Shown here: positions 8,479-14,017 of the stretch, one piece after another | Layout of the letters: each line of letters starts with the position of its first letter | Numbering within the stretch: the stretch's first letter is position 1 | Assembly: GCA_002007315.1 (NCBI GenBank) | Contig: LNZQ01000162.1 | Span: 1-24,339 of the forward strand | DNA from: Epulopiscium sp. Nele67-Bin004 | GTDB taxonomy: Bacteria; Bacillota_A; Clostridia; Lachnospirales; Cellulosilyticaceae | Reading direction: 5' to 3' | DNA length: 24,339 bases | Made by a program: the position numbers and the translations under genes | Notes under the pieces: generated by a model | Told to the model about the DNA's origin: nothing | Database searches by the model: none | Seen by the model: only the letters and a program-made list of their open reading frames with translations

Positions 8479-9849
8479 TTATTTCCCAAGACAAAATCTT
8501 TCAAACAGTTCATTAATAATTTCTTCTTTTAGTTCTTCGCCAATTATCATTCCTAGATGTCCATATGCATCATGTAAATCAATAGCTAAGCAATCTTCTG
8601 GCATACCATCAGCTATAGACTCATAGGCTTTTTCCAGACTCTGTATTGCCTTAATAAGTGCTTCTTTTTGCCTTTGATTAGATATAGTTGCACCGGCTCC
8701 AACAGAAATTTCTTCAGTTACCACTCTGTCTTTTATAATTTTTTGCAACTCCTCGATTCCAAAATTATTAGCTGTGGATATCTTTACAATAACTGCCGCA
8801 TCATCTAACTTTCTTATATCTTTATCCAACGTTAATTGCTCTAAATCAGTCTTATTTAATATATAAATTACTTTCTTATTTTTTATATCTCCAATTATGT
8901 CTATTTCGCCATCTGATAAACTTTTAGATGCATCTATTACCATTAATATTAAATTTGCATTTTCCACACATTTAAGAGATTTTTCAACCCCTATTTTTTC
9001 TACAACATCATCAGTTTCTCTTATCCCTGCGGTATCTAACAAGACAAATGGTATTCCCTCAATATTAAAATAAGCTTCCACAATATCACGGGTTGTACCT
9101 GCAATATCTGTTACAATTGCCTTGTCTTCCGCTAGTAGCGTATTTAATAGCGAAGACTTCCCAACATTTGGCTCACCTATTATAACTGTTTTTATACCTT
9201 CTCTAACCATCTGTCCTGTGTCAGCAGTTTTTAATAACTCTCTTAAATTTAATAGCAGTCTATGAATTGAAATTTGTATATTTTCTCTCTCAATTTCGTA
9301 TTCCTCATATTCTGGATAATCAATAGAAACTTCTATCGTCGAAATAATAGCAATTAATTCAGTTTGATAGTGCTTAATTTTTGTAGACAATTTGCCTTCT
9401 AATTGTCCAATTGCTTGCTTTAAAGACAAATCTGTTTTTGAATCAATAATATCCATTATAGCTTCTACTTGAGATAAATCAATTCTACCATTCAAAAAAG
9501 CTCGTTTGCTAAATTCGCCGGGTTCTGCAAGCCTCGCACCCGCCCTAACAACTTCCATTAATACACGCTCTAATACTACGATACCACCATGACAGTTTAT
9601 CTCAACAACATCTTCTCTTGTAAACGTTTTCGGTGCTCTCATCAGCATGACTAAAACTTCATCTATTATATTATTATCAATATCAACTATATGTCCATAA
9701 TGAATGGTATGACTTTTTGCATTTTTTATATCTATATATCCCTTAAATATTTTGCTTGCAATCGCAATCGCCTCGTCACCACTTATACGTACAATACCAA
9801 TAGCTCCAACACCTCTAGCTGTTGATATTGCTGTTATTGTATCAAACAT
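8479..9849 (-). CDS. mnmE: tRNA modification GTPase MnmE (TrmE)
   Basis: This encodes a 456-residue GTPase that works with MnmG on U34 of tRNA. The N-terminal tetrahydrofolate-binding domain starts MFDTITAISTARGVGAIGIV. A helical domain holds the inserted G domain with G1 GEPNVGKS (225-232), G2/G3 AGTTRD and DTAG (272-275), and G4 NKTD. The C-terminus ends FCLGK, matching the family's conserved C-(I/L/V)-G-K that carries the essential Cys. AGGAGG lies 10 bases before ATG 9849. The upstream neighbour is yidC with an apparent intrinsic terminator just before this gene, so mnmE may depend on readthrough or a promoter I did not identify. Confidence 0.97.
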   Translation of the reverse strand: MFDTITAISTARGVGAIGIVRISGDEAIAIASKIFKGYIDIKNAKSHTIHYGHIVDIDNNIIDEVLVMLMRAPKTFTREDVVEINCHGGIVVLERVLMEVVRAGARLAEPGEFSKRAFLNGRIDLSQVEAIMDIIDSKTDLSLKQAIGQLEGKLSTKIKHYQTELIAIISTIEVSIDYPEYEEYEIERENIQISIHRLLLNLRELLKTADTGQMVREGIKTVIIGEPNVGKSSLLNTLLAEDKAIVTDIAGTTRDIVEAYFNIEGIPFVLLDTAGIRETDDVVEKIGVEKSLKCVENANLILMVIDASKSLSDGEIDIIGDIKNKKVIYILNKTDLEQLTLDKDIRKLDDAAVIVKISTANNFGIEELQKIIKDRVVTEEISVGAGATISNQRQKEALIKAIQSLEKAYESIADGMPEDCLAIDLHDAYGHLGMIIGEELKEEIINELFERFCLGK

Positions 9850-9866
9850 TTATTTAAATTCCTCCT

Positions 9867-9900
9867 AAAAAAAGAGGTAGGATATAATCTATCCCCCTCT
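9867..9900 (-). terminator. Intrinsic terminator between yidC and mnmE
   Basis: Read on the minus strand, AGAGG-G-GGATA and TATCC-TA-CCTCT form a 10-bp stem with a small internal loop and a 5-base hairpin loop, followed directly by seven T residues. The T-run abuts the AGGAGG ribosome-binding site of mnmE, so this could end the rpmH-yidC transcript, or only reduce readthrough into mnmE. Confidence 0.72.
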
Positions 9901-9921
9901 CAAATTGTTACATAGTTCACT

Positions 9922-11040
9922 CTAATTTTGACCTGGTTGAGATCTCTCTTTTCGTGGCTTATTATTGTTATCTTTTTGATCTTTTGGTTCAGATTTTGTA
10001 GAAGTTTTTTTGCGTTTTTTCTTTGGTTTATTAGCTTTCGCCTCTGCACGTTCTTTTTCTAGTTGTGCTTCAACCTCGGCAACCCTTTTACTTACCAATT
10101 TACTTACCCACAATTGTTGTACCATCATAATTAAGTTACCAGCAATCCAGTATAAGGCTAGTCCTGTCGCAACTGTATATGAAATAAATCCCATCATTAC
10201 AGGCATCATAACATTCATAACTTTAAACATGTTTTCAGCTGGATTTTCTTGTCCTTCTGGCATTTGTGGCTGTTGATTTTGTGCCATAGAAATTTTACTA
10301 AAAATAAATGTAGACGCACCCGCTAAAACAGGAACTATAAAAGCTAATAAATTTCCGCTTGCAACTAACTCAGCTGGAGTATCTATCAGATTAAATACAA
10401 AGTATTCTAGCCCATTCTTTTGTAATAATAAAGTTTCTAAAACTGTTTCTAACTCTGGCACTTTACTTATCAATAATTCCCATTGAGCTGTAGTGAAGTT
10501 GCTTAAATAATTAGATAATGTTACGTTATCTCCTACTCTATTTAATTCCAATTGAGCTGTACTATTCATAGGAATTTCAGCTATTATATCCGCTATTATA
10601 GCTGATGAATTAGTTATTGTAGATTCAATCTTAATAGCCATATCATTATATAATTCTGCTAGCATTTTAATATGGTTACTAGGTTGTCTTAAAACAGCAT
10701 ACAACGAATAAATTAAAGGCAATTGAATAAGTAAAGGCAAACAACCTGCTAGAGGGTTAATATTATATTTTTTATATAAAGCTTGCATTTCTTGTGACTG
10801 CTGCATTTGAGATTGCTGGTCTTTCTTACCTTCATACTTTTTTTGCAGAGCTTGCATTTCTGGCTGAACTTTGCTCATAATTTTTGTAGTTAGTTGCGAC
10901 TTGATTTGCAATGGTGTTAATAGCAATCTTGTAACTATAGTAAATACTATTATTGCAAGACCTAATGTTCCTACCATCGTCACTAAAGAAACTCCCTCAA
11001 AAATCAAGTTGAGAATTGACCCGAAAAAATTGGTAATCAT
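9922..11040 (-). CDS. yidC: Membrane protein insertase YidC (Oxa1/SpoIIIJ type)
   Basis: This encodes a 372-residue insertase that places proteins in the cytoplasmic membrane with or without Sec. It is of the short Gram-positive type, without the large periplasmic domain. Transmembrane helices are visible at about 15-40 (with conserved Arg38 in IVTRLLLTPLQ, the hydrophilic-groove arginine), 98-118 (PLAGCLPLLIQLPLIYSLYA), 230-250 and a C-terminal pair around 275-315. Between the second and third lies an unusually long polar loop (about 120-215). The C-terminal 50 residues are strongly basic (KKKRKKTSTK), suiting ribosome contact. I see no lipoprotein Cys at the N-terminus. It begins after yidD with AGGAGG before the ATG. 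The usual next gene, jag/khpB, is absent. Confidence 0.95.
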   Translation of the reverse strand: MITNFFGSILNLIFEGVSLVTMVGTLGLAIIVFTIVTRLLLTPLQIKSQLTTKIMSKVQPEMQALQKKYEGKKDQQSQMQQSQEMQALYKKYNINPLAGCLPLLIQLPLIYSLYAVLRQPSNHIKMLAELYNDMAIKIESTITNSSAIIADIIAEIPMNSTAQLELNRVGDNVTLSNYLSNFTTAQWELLISKVPELETVLETLLLQKNGLEYFVFNLIDTPAELVASGNLLAFIVPVLAGASTFIFSKISMAQNQQPQMPEGQENPAENMFKVMNVMMPVMMGFISYTVATGLALYWIAGNLIMMVQQLWVSKLVSKRVAEVEAQLEKERAEAKANKPKKKRKKTSTKSEPKDQKDNNNKPRKERSQPGQN

Positions 11041-11051
11041 TATAAATCCTC

Positions 11052-11288
11052 CTAAAATAAACTAATTTTTGGCTTTTTTTGTGGAACGGGATCATATCTT
11101 GGTTTAAATAAAGGATTACACCTTAAAATCCTTAGAATTCCTAATATAATACCTTTTATAAATCCATGAACTTGCACAGCTTCGTAAGTATACTGCGAAC
11201 AAGTCGGAATATGTCTGCATCTTGGACCTAACATAGGCGAAATAAACTTTTGATAGTATTTAATACTTTTAAGTAGAAAAAATTTCAT
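11052..11288 (-). CDS. yidD: Membrane protein insertion efficiency factor YidD
   Basis: This encodes a small membrane-associated protein with an amphipathic N-terminus and the family signature YQKFISPMLGPRCRHIPTCSQYTYEAVQVHG, including the two conserved Cys, then GILRILRCNPLF..YDPVP. It assists YidC-dependent insertion. I place the start at ATG 11288 (78 residues, MKFFLLKSIKYYQ), which matches family N-termini and has GGGAG 11 bases upstream; an in-frame ATG at 11306 lacks a ribosome-binding site and would overlap rnpA. With the chosen start it begins 8 bp after the rnpA stop and 11 bp separate it from yidC. Confidence 0.93.
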   Translation of the reverse strand: MKFFLLKSIKYYQKFISPMLGPRCRHIPTCSQYTYEAVQVHGFIKGIILGILRILRCNPLFKPRYDPVPQKKPKISLF

Positions 11289-11296
11289 AAAATTTT

Positions 11297-11635
11297 TTAC
11301 TCCCATAGTCTATGTTGTTTTAGTAATTTTTCTAAAGAATTAGATATATCTATATAACTTGCCTCTTGAGCTGAACTTCTAGCTATAATAATAATATCCT
11401 TTCCCGTGTTTAAAATTTGGTCTTCTCTAAGCCTATAGTTCTCTCGTATCAACCTAGTAACCCTACTACGAACTACGCTATTTCCAACTTTTTTACTAAC
11501 TGTAATACCTAACCTATTTATATCATAATTATTAGCTAAGGTATAAACAACTAAATATTTATTAGCAAAAGACTTTCCTTTTTTGTACACCTTACTAAAT
11601 TCATTTCTTTTTTTGAGCGATTCTGTATGTTTCAT
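11297..11635 (-). CDS. rnpA: Ribonuclease P protein component
   Basis: This encodes the protein subunit of RNase P, which binds the catalytic RNA and the 5' leader of precursor tRNAs. From ATG 11635 it has 112 residues, beginning MKHTESLKKRNEFSKVYKKG as RnpA proteins do, with the RNR-type signature RSRVTRLIRENYR in the middle and a conserved beta-sheet core (LGITVSKKVGNSVVR). A longer in-frame start at 11689 is rejected because that ATG lies inside the terminator hairpin at 11676-11701 and lacks a ribosome-binding site; GAGGAAA precedes 11635. It sits between rpmH and yidD in the normal order. Confidence 0.95.
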   Translation of the reverse strand: MKHTESLKKRNEFSKVYKKGKSFANKYLVVYTLANNYDINRLGITVSKKVGNSVVRSRVTRLIRENYRLREDQILNTGKDIIIIARSSAQEASYIDISNSLEKLLKQHRLWE

Positions 11636-11670
11636 CAAACCACTTTCCTCATCACTTTTTTCTGTAAATT

Positions 11671-11701
11671 TAAAAATAAGGTCGCCCATATGCGACCTTA
11701 T
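11671..11701 (-). terminator. Intrinsic terminator between rpmH and rnpA
   Basis: A perfect 10-bp stem (ATAAGGTCGC / GCGACCTTAT, 11676-11685 with 11692-11701) with a 6-base loop is followed on the minus strand by TTTTA. It starts 3 bases after the rpmH stop. It would end most transcripts after rpmH and let a fraction into rnpA-yidD-yidC, giving more L34 than RnpA. No T-run exists on the plus side. Confidence 0.85.
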
Positions 11702-11704
11702 AAT

Positions 11705-11839
11705 TTACGCTGTTAATTTTTTTCTACCTTTAGCTCGTCTTCTAGCGATTACAGCTCTACCATTTTTAGTTCTCATTCTTTTACGAAAACCATGCTCTCT
11801 ACTTCTTTGACGTTTTTTTGGTTGAAATGTTCTTTTCAT
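11705..11839 (-). CDS. rpmH: 50S ribosomal protein L34
   Basis: This encodes the 44-residue, very basic ribosomal protein L34. The translation begins [20 protein letters not shown] and continues with [20 protein letters not shown], ending KLTA; every residue block matches L34. It is preceded by AAGGAGGTG before ATG 11839, and about 90 bases farther upstream by a good minus-strand promoter. It is the first gene of the leftward origin operon and is followed immediately by an intrinsic terminator. Its divergent arrangement with dnaA across a DnaA-box-rich intergenic region is standard for bacterial origins. Confidence 0.98.
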   Translation of the reverse strand: MKRTFQPKKRQRSREHGFRKRMRTKNGRAVIARRRAKGRKKLTA

Positions 11840-11932
11840 TAAGTGCACCTCCTTGAAATAACTGTATCACATAATATGCACATTTAAAAAATAATCTTAA
11901 TTAATATAACGATATAAATAAACACTATTGTT

Positions 11933-11961
11933 AGTATAAAATATTTGTATATTATAGTCAA
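11933..11961 (-). promoter_or_regulatory. Promoter of rpmH and the leftward operon
   Basis: Minus-strand TTGACT (11961-11956) and TATACT (11938-11933) are spaced 17 bp, each one mismatch from consensus. Transcription would begin near 11926, giving a leader of roughly 87 bases before rpmH. No exact DnaA box overlaps it; the nearest lies at 12034. Confidence 0.75.
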
Positions 11962-11983
11962 GTAGTAATATATAAATATTTAT

Positions 11984-12028
11984 AATAGGTAGAACTAAAA
12001 TATTAGTTCTAATATAATATAACCTATT
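11984..12028. repeat. Imperfect nested palindrome upstream of the rpmH promoter
   Basis: Inner arms TAGAACTAA (11990-11998) and TTAGTTCTA (12003-12011) pair perfectly around a 4-base loop; outer arms AATAGGT (11984-11990) and ACCTATT (12022-12028) also match. It lies between the rpmH promoter and the first DnaA box. It could be a protein-binding site or a structural boundary; no function can be assigned. Confidence 0.55.
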
Positions 12029-12048
12029 CCGAGTTATCCACAGATCAA

Positions 12049-12071
12049 GTTATCCACAACCTGTGGATAAC
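12049..12071. repeat. Head-to-head DnaA box palindrome, copy 1
   Basis: GTTATCCACA and TGTGGATAAC face each other across ACC. The whole 23-bp element is the exact reverse complement of the element at 12152-12174, which has GGT in the centre. Confidence 0.85.
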
Positions 12072-12130
12072 CAAAAAATACCTTGATTTTTTTGCCATAT
12101 TTTGCTACTATTAATTATATTTTGAGAATT

Positions 12131-12179
12131 AAAAAGTTATCCACAACAAAAGTTATCCACAGGTTGTGGATAACTTTTT
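12131..12179. repeat. Three-box hairpin element with two alternative pairings
   Basis: A perfect 17-bp inverted repeat pairs 12131-12147 with 12163-12179, enclosing a third DnaA box. The right arm can instead pair with the nearer box: 12148-12161 with 12165-12178 (14 bp, 3-base loop). A run of five T (12175-12179) ends the element, so transcribed rightward it also looks like a terminator ahead of the dnaA promoter. Confidence 0.8.
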
Positions 12180-12209
12180 AATATAAGCCAAAAAAATCCA
12201 TATATACCC

Positions 12210-12237
12210 TTTACAAATTCTAGATTTAATGTATAAT
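12210..12237 (+). promoter_or_regulatory. dnaA promoter
   Basis: TTTACA (12210-12215), a 16-bp spacer and a perfect TATAAT (12232-12237). Start of transcription would be near 12244, immediately before two tandem DnaA boxes (12252 and 12263), and the leader to the dnaA start codon would be about 195 bases with six boxes in it. This suggests repression by DnaA. Confidence 0.78.
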
Positions 12238-12377
12238 AATACTAAACAAAGTTATCCACAATTTATCCACAATTTAATCATTTTTCTTGTGGATAAGTTG
12301 ATAAATAACTCTTGAATATTACTTATATATTGCTGATTCTAATTGATATTTAATATCTATTAATAATATAAATAAAT

Positions 12378-12412
12378 CTGTGGATAAACCTGTGGATAAA
12401 TTGTGGATAACT
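12378..12412. repeat. 35-bp triple-DnaA-box direct repeat, copy before dnaA
   Basis: Three minus-oriented TGTGGATAA boxes at 12 and 11-bp steps. The full 35 bp is identical to 13793-13827 on the other side of dnaA; identity stops at both ends. It lies between the dnaA promoter and its ribosome-binding site (AGGAGG, 12427-12432). Confidence 0.92.
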
Positions 12413-12439
12413 AAAAAAAGGCATCTAGGAGGACTTTAT

Positions 12440-13777
12440 GTGAAAGACAATTATGCCCTAAAATGGCAGGCAATTTTAGATCTAATTGAACCTGAAACTT
12501 CAGCAGTTAGTTTTAGCACTTGGTTCAAAGAAACAAAATTGATTAATATTAATGAAAACACTTTGACTATAGCCGTTAAAGATGATTTAGCTCAAGGAAT
12601 TTTAAATACTAGGTATTTAGAACTCATCAAAAATTCTGTTATTCATACTCTTAATAAAGAATATGATTTAGAATTTATATTAGCCGATAATGAACATCAG
12701 TATATAGAGAAGCATAATAAAAAAAAACGAATCTTAGACCCTCTAAATAGTTACAGTACGCTAAACCCTAGGTATGTCTTTGACTCTTTTGTTGTAGGAA
12801 ATGGTAATAGAATGGCACATGCAGCTGCTTTAGCAGTGGCGGAATCACCTGCAAAGGCTTATAACCCCTTGTTTTTATACGGAGGGGTAGGACTTGGAAA
12901 AACTCATTTGATGCAATCAATAGCACATTATGTATTAGAACAAAATCCAAATACAAGAATACTATATGCATCTTCAGAAAAATTTACTAATGAGCTTATT
13001 AACTCTATTAGAGATGACAAGAATGATATTTTTCGCAATAAATACCGTCATATCGACATATTACTTATAGATGATATCCAATTTATTGCTGGTAAGGAGC
13101 GAACTCAGGAAGAATTTTTTCATACTTTTAATTCATTGCATGAAGCCAATAAACAGATTATAATCTCTAGTGATAGACCTCCAAAAGAGATAGAAACTTT
13201 GGAATCAAGATTATGCTCTAGATTTGAATGGGGGCTAATTGCTGATATACAAATACCAGATTTAGAAACTCGTATCGCCATTTTACGAAAAAAAGCAAAA
13301 ATAGAAAATCTCTCTATTCCAGCTGACGTACTGTTATTTATTGCTCAGACAGTCGTATCTAACATAAGAGAATTAGAAGGAGCTTTAAATCGTATTTTAG
13401 CATATTCTTCATTAGTAAATCGCCCAGTTAATATAGACCTTGCAACTGAAGCAATCAAAGATATACTAAATAATGATAAACCTACATCAATTACCTCAGA
13501 GTATATCCAAAAAATAGTTTCTAATTATTATGGGATTAATATAGCTGACTTAATATCAAATAAAAGAACTAAAACTATTTCATATCCTAGACAAGTGGCA
13601 ATGTATTTATGTCGAAAACATACTTCTTTATCATTGCCAAAAATAGGAGAGAAATTTGGTGGACGAGATCATACTACTATAATGCACGGCTATGATAAAA
13701 TAAATAAATCACTAAAAAGTAATACTGATCTTCAATCAGTAATTAAAGAACTAGAAAGACAAATTATAAACCGTTAA
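12440..13777 (+). CDS. dnaA: Chromosomal replication initiator DnaA
   Basis: This encodes the AAA+ initiator that binds TTATCCACA boxes and melts the origin. From GTG 12440 it has 445 residues: domain I ([13 protein letters not shown]...[10 protein letters not shown]), a short linker, domain III with Walker A GGVGLGKT (148-155) and Walker B LLIDD (208-212), sensor segments, and domain IV with the box-recognition signature [10 protein letters not shown] (407-416). The reading frame is open to a GTG at 12380, but that start would lie within DnaA boxes; AGGAGG at 12427-12432 is 7 bases before GTG 12440, and the protein then begins MKDNYALKW. An out-of-frame ATG followed at once by TGA (12438-12443) overlaps this start. 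A DnaA-box hairpin follows the stop codon. Confidence 0.98.
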   Translation: MKDNYALKWQAILDLIEPETSAVSFSTWFKETKLININENTLTIAVKDDLAQGILNTRYLELIKNSVIHTLNKEYDLEFILADNEHQYIEKHNKKKRILDPLNSYSTLNPRYVFDSFVVGNGNRMAHAAALAVAESPAKAYNPLFLYGGVGLGKTHLMQSIAHYVLEQNPNTRILYASSEKFTNELINSIRDDKNDIFRNKYRHIDILLIDDIQFIAGKERTQEEFFHTFNSLHEANKQIIISSDRPPKEIETLESRLCSRFEWGLIADIQIPDLETRIAILRKKAKIENLSIPADVLLFIAQTVVSNIRELEGALNRILAYSSLVNRPVNIDLATEAIKDILNNDKPTSITSEYIQKIVSNYYGINIADLISNKRTKTISYPRQVAMYLCRKHTSLSLPKIGEKFGGRDHTTIMHGYDKINKSLKSNTDLQSVIKELERQIINR

Positions 13778-13833
13778 GTTATCCACATTTACCTGTGGAT
13801 AAACCTGTGGATAAATTGTGGATAACTTTTTAT
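13776..13833 (+). terminator. DnaA-box hairpin after dnaA, possible terminator
   Basis: AAGTTATCCACA (13776-13787) and TGTGGATAACTT (13817-13828) are perfect 12-bp complements, starting in the dnaA stop codon and followed by TTTTTA. The 29-base loop holds two more DnaA boxes. The loop is long for a terminator, so this may be an origin element only. Confidence 0.45.
13793..13827. repeat. 35-bp triple-DnaA-box direct repeat, copy after dnaA
   Basis: Perfect match to 12378-12412, same orientation. The first two boxes with their shared spacer (13792-13814) also occur as an exact inverted copy at 13874-13896. Confidence 0.92.
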
Positions 13834-13901
13834 TCCTGGATAAACCTGTGGATAGTGTGGATAACTCACTATTTTATCCACAGGTTTATCCACAGGAATA
13901 A
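13830..13901. repeat. 72-bp imperfect palindrome of DnaA boxes
   Basis: The left arm starts TTATTCCTG and the right arm ends CAGGAATAA. The arms match for about 26 bases except that the left arm lacks two bases, which breaks one box (CCTGGATAA at 13835-13843). The centre (ATAGTG...CACTAT) can pair as well. Extruded, it would hide or pair several boxes. Confidence 0.82.
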
Positions 13902-13948
13902 AGCTAGATAATACAAGGGCTAGACCTAGTTATCCACACTATCCACAG
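13846..13948. repeat. Perfect 21-bp inverted repeat spanning the right box array
   Basis: 13846-13866 and 13928-13948 are exact reverse complements with 61 bp between. Each arm carries one exact and one one-mismatch DnaA box in tandem. This pairing competes with the palindrome at 13830-13901, because both use 13846-13866. Confidence 0.85.
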
Positions 13949-13992
13949 CCCCTATTACTACTACTATTATATTTTTATTATATATTTAATAC
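13948..13992. promoter_or_regulatory. Basal origin unwinding site: GC tract, DnaA-trios and AT-rich DUE
   Basis: After the tandem boxes at 13930-13947 come GCCC, then six triplets on the plus strand CTA TTA CTA CTA CTA TTA (13952-13969), which are 3'-GAT/AAT-5' on the minus strand, the DnaA-trio pattern described for B. subtilis. A pure A/T stretch (13967-13991) follows. This is the most likely point of strand opening. Confidence 0.85.
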
Positions 13993-14008
13993 GAATAATG
14001 AAAGGAAG

Positions 14009-14017
14009 TTATCCACA
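14009..14017 (+). promoter_or_regulatory. DnaA box between the dnaN ribosome-binding site and start codon
   Basis: TTATCCACA fills the space between AAAGGAAG (14001-14008) and ATG 14018. It is the last exact box of the origin array and lies beyond the unwinding region. Confidence 0.85.

Larger units (their letters stand above)
12034..12410. other. oriC: oriC, dnaA-upstream half: 12 exact DnaA boxes
   Basis: Exact TTATCCACA boxes occur on plus at 12034, 12050, 12137, 12153, 12252 and 12263 (first base), and on minus (TGTGGATAA) at 12062-12070, 12165-12173, 12288-12296, 12379-12387, 12391-12399 and 12402-12410. Together with rpmH on one side and dnaA on the other this is the left part of a bipartite origin as in Bacillus subtilis. 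AT-rich stretches lie at 12072-12130 and 12297-12378. Boxes at 12252-12296 and 12379-12410 fall in the dnaA leader downstream of its promoter and could mediate autoregulation. Confidence 0.93.
13779..14017. other. oriC: oriC, dnaA-dnaN half: nine exact DnaA boxes and unwinding region
   Basis: Exact boxes: plus at 13779-13787, 13874-13882, 13886-13894, 13930-13938 and 14009-14017; minus at 13794-13802, 13806-13814, 13817-13825 and 13856-13864. One-mismatch boxes lie at 13847-13855 and 13939-13947. The array is followed by a short GC tract, DnaA-trio triplets (13952-13969) and an AT-rich stretch, the order known for the unwinding side of the B. subtilis origin. I could not pick out a convincing dnaN promoter here. 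Confidence 0.93.

Noticed and set aside
5048..9849. parS (TGTTTCACGTGAAACA-like) or Noc-binding (ATTTCCCGGGAAAT-like) sites near the ParB-like gene
   Set aside because: I looked through the window for these sequences and saw no convincing copy; a proper search with mismatches would be needed to exclude degenerate ones.
11636..11689. Extended rnpA start at ATG 11689
   Set aside because: The codon lies in the loop of the rpmH terminator and the added 18 residues do not resemble RnpA N-termini.
12105..12113. CTA CTA TTA triplets upstream of dnaA as a second DnaA-trio element
   Set aside because: Only three triplets, no GC tract, and 35 bases from the nearest box, which points the wrong way; the 13952-13969 run is much better.
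12380..12439. Extended dnaA start at GTG 12380
   Set aside because: It would translate DnaA boxes into a tail ([13 protein letters not shown]...) with no ribosome-binding site before it, whereas AGGAGG is ideally placed for GTG 12440.
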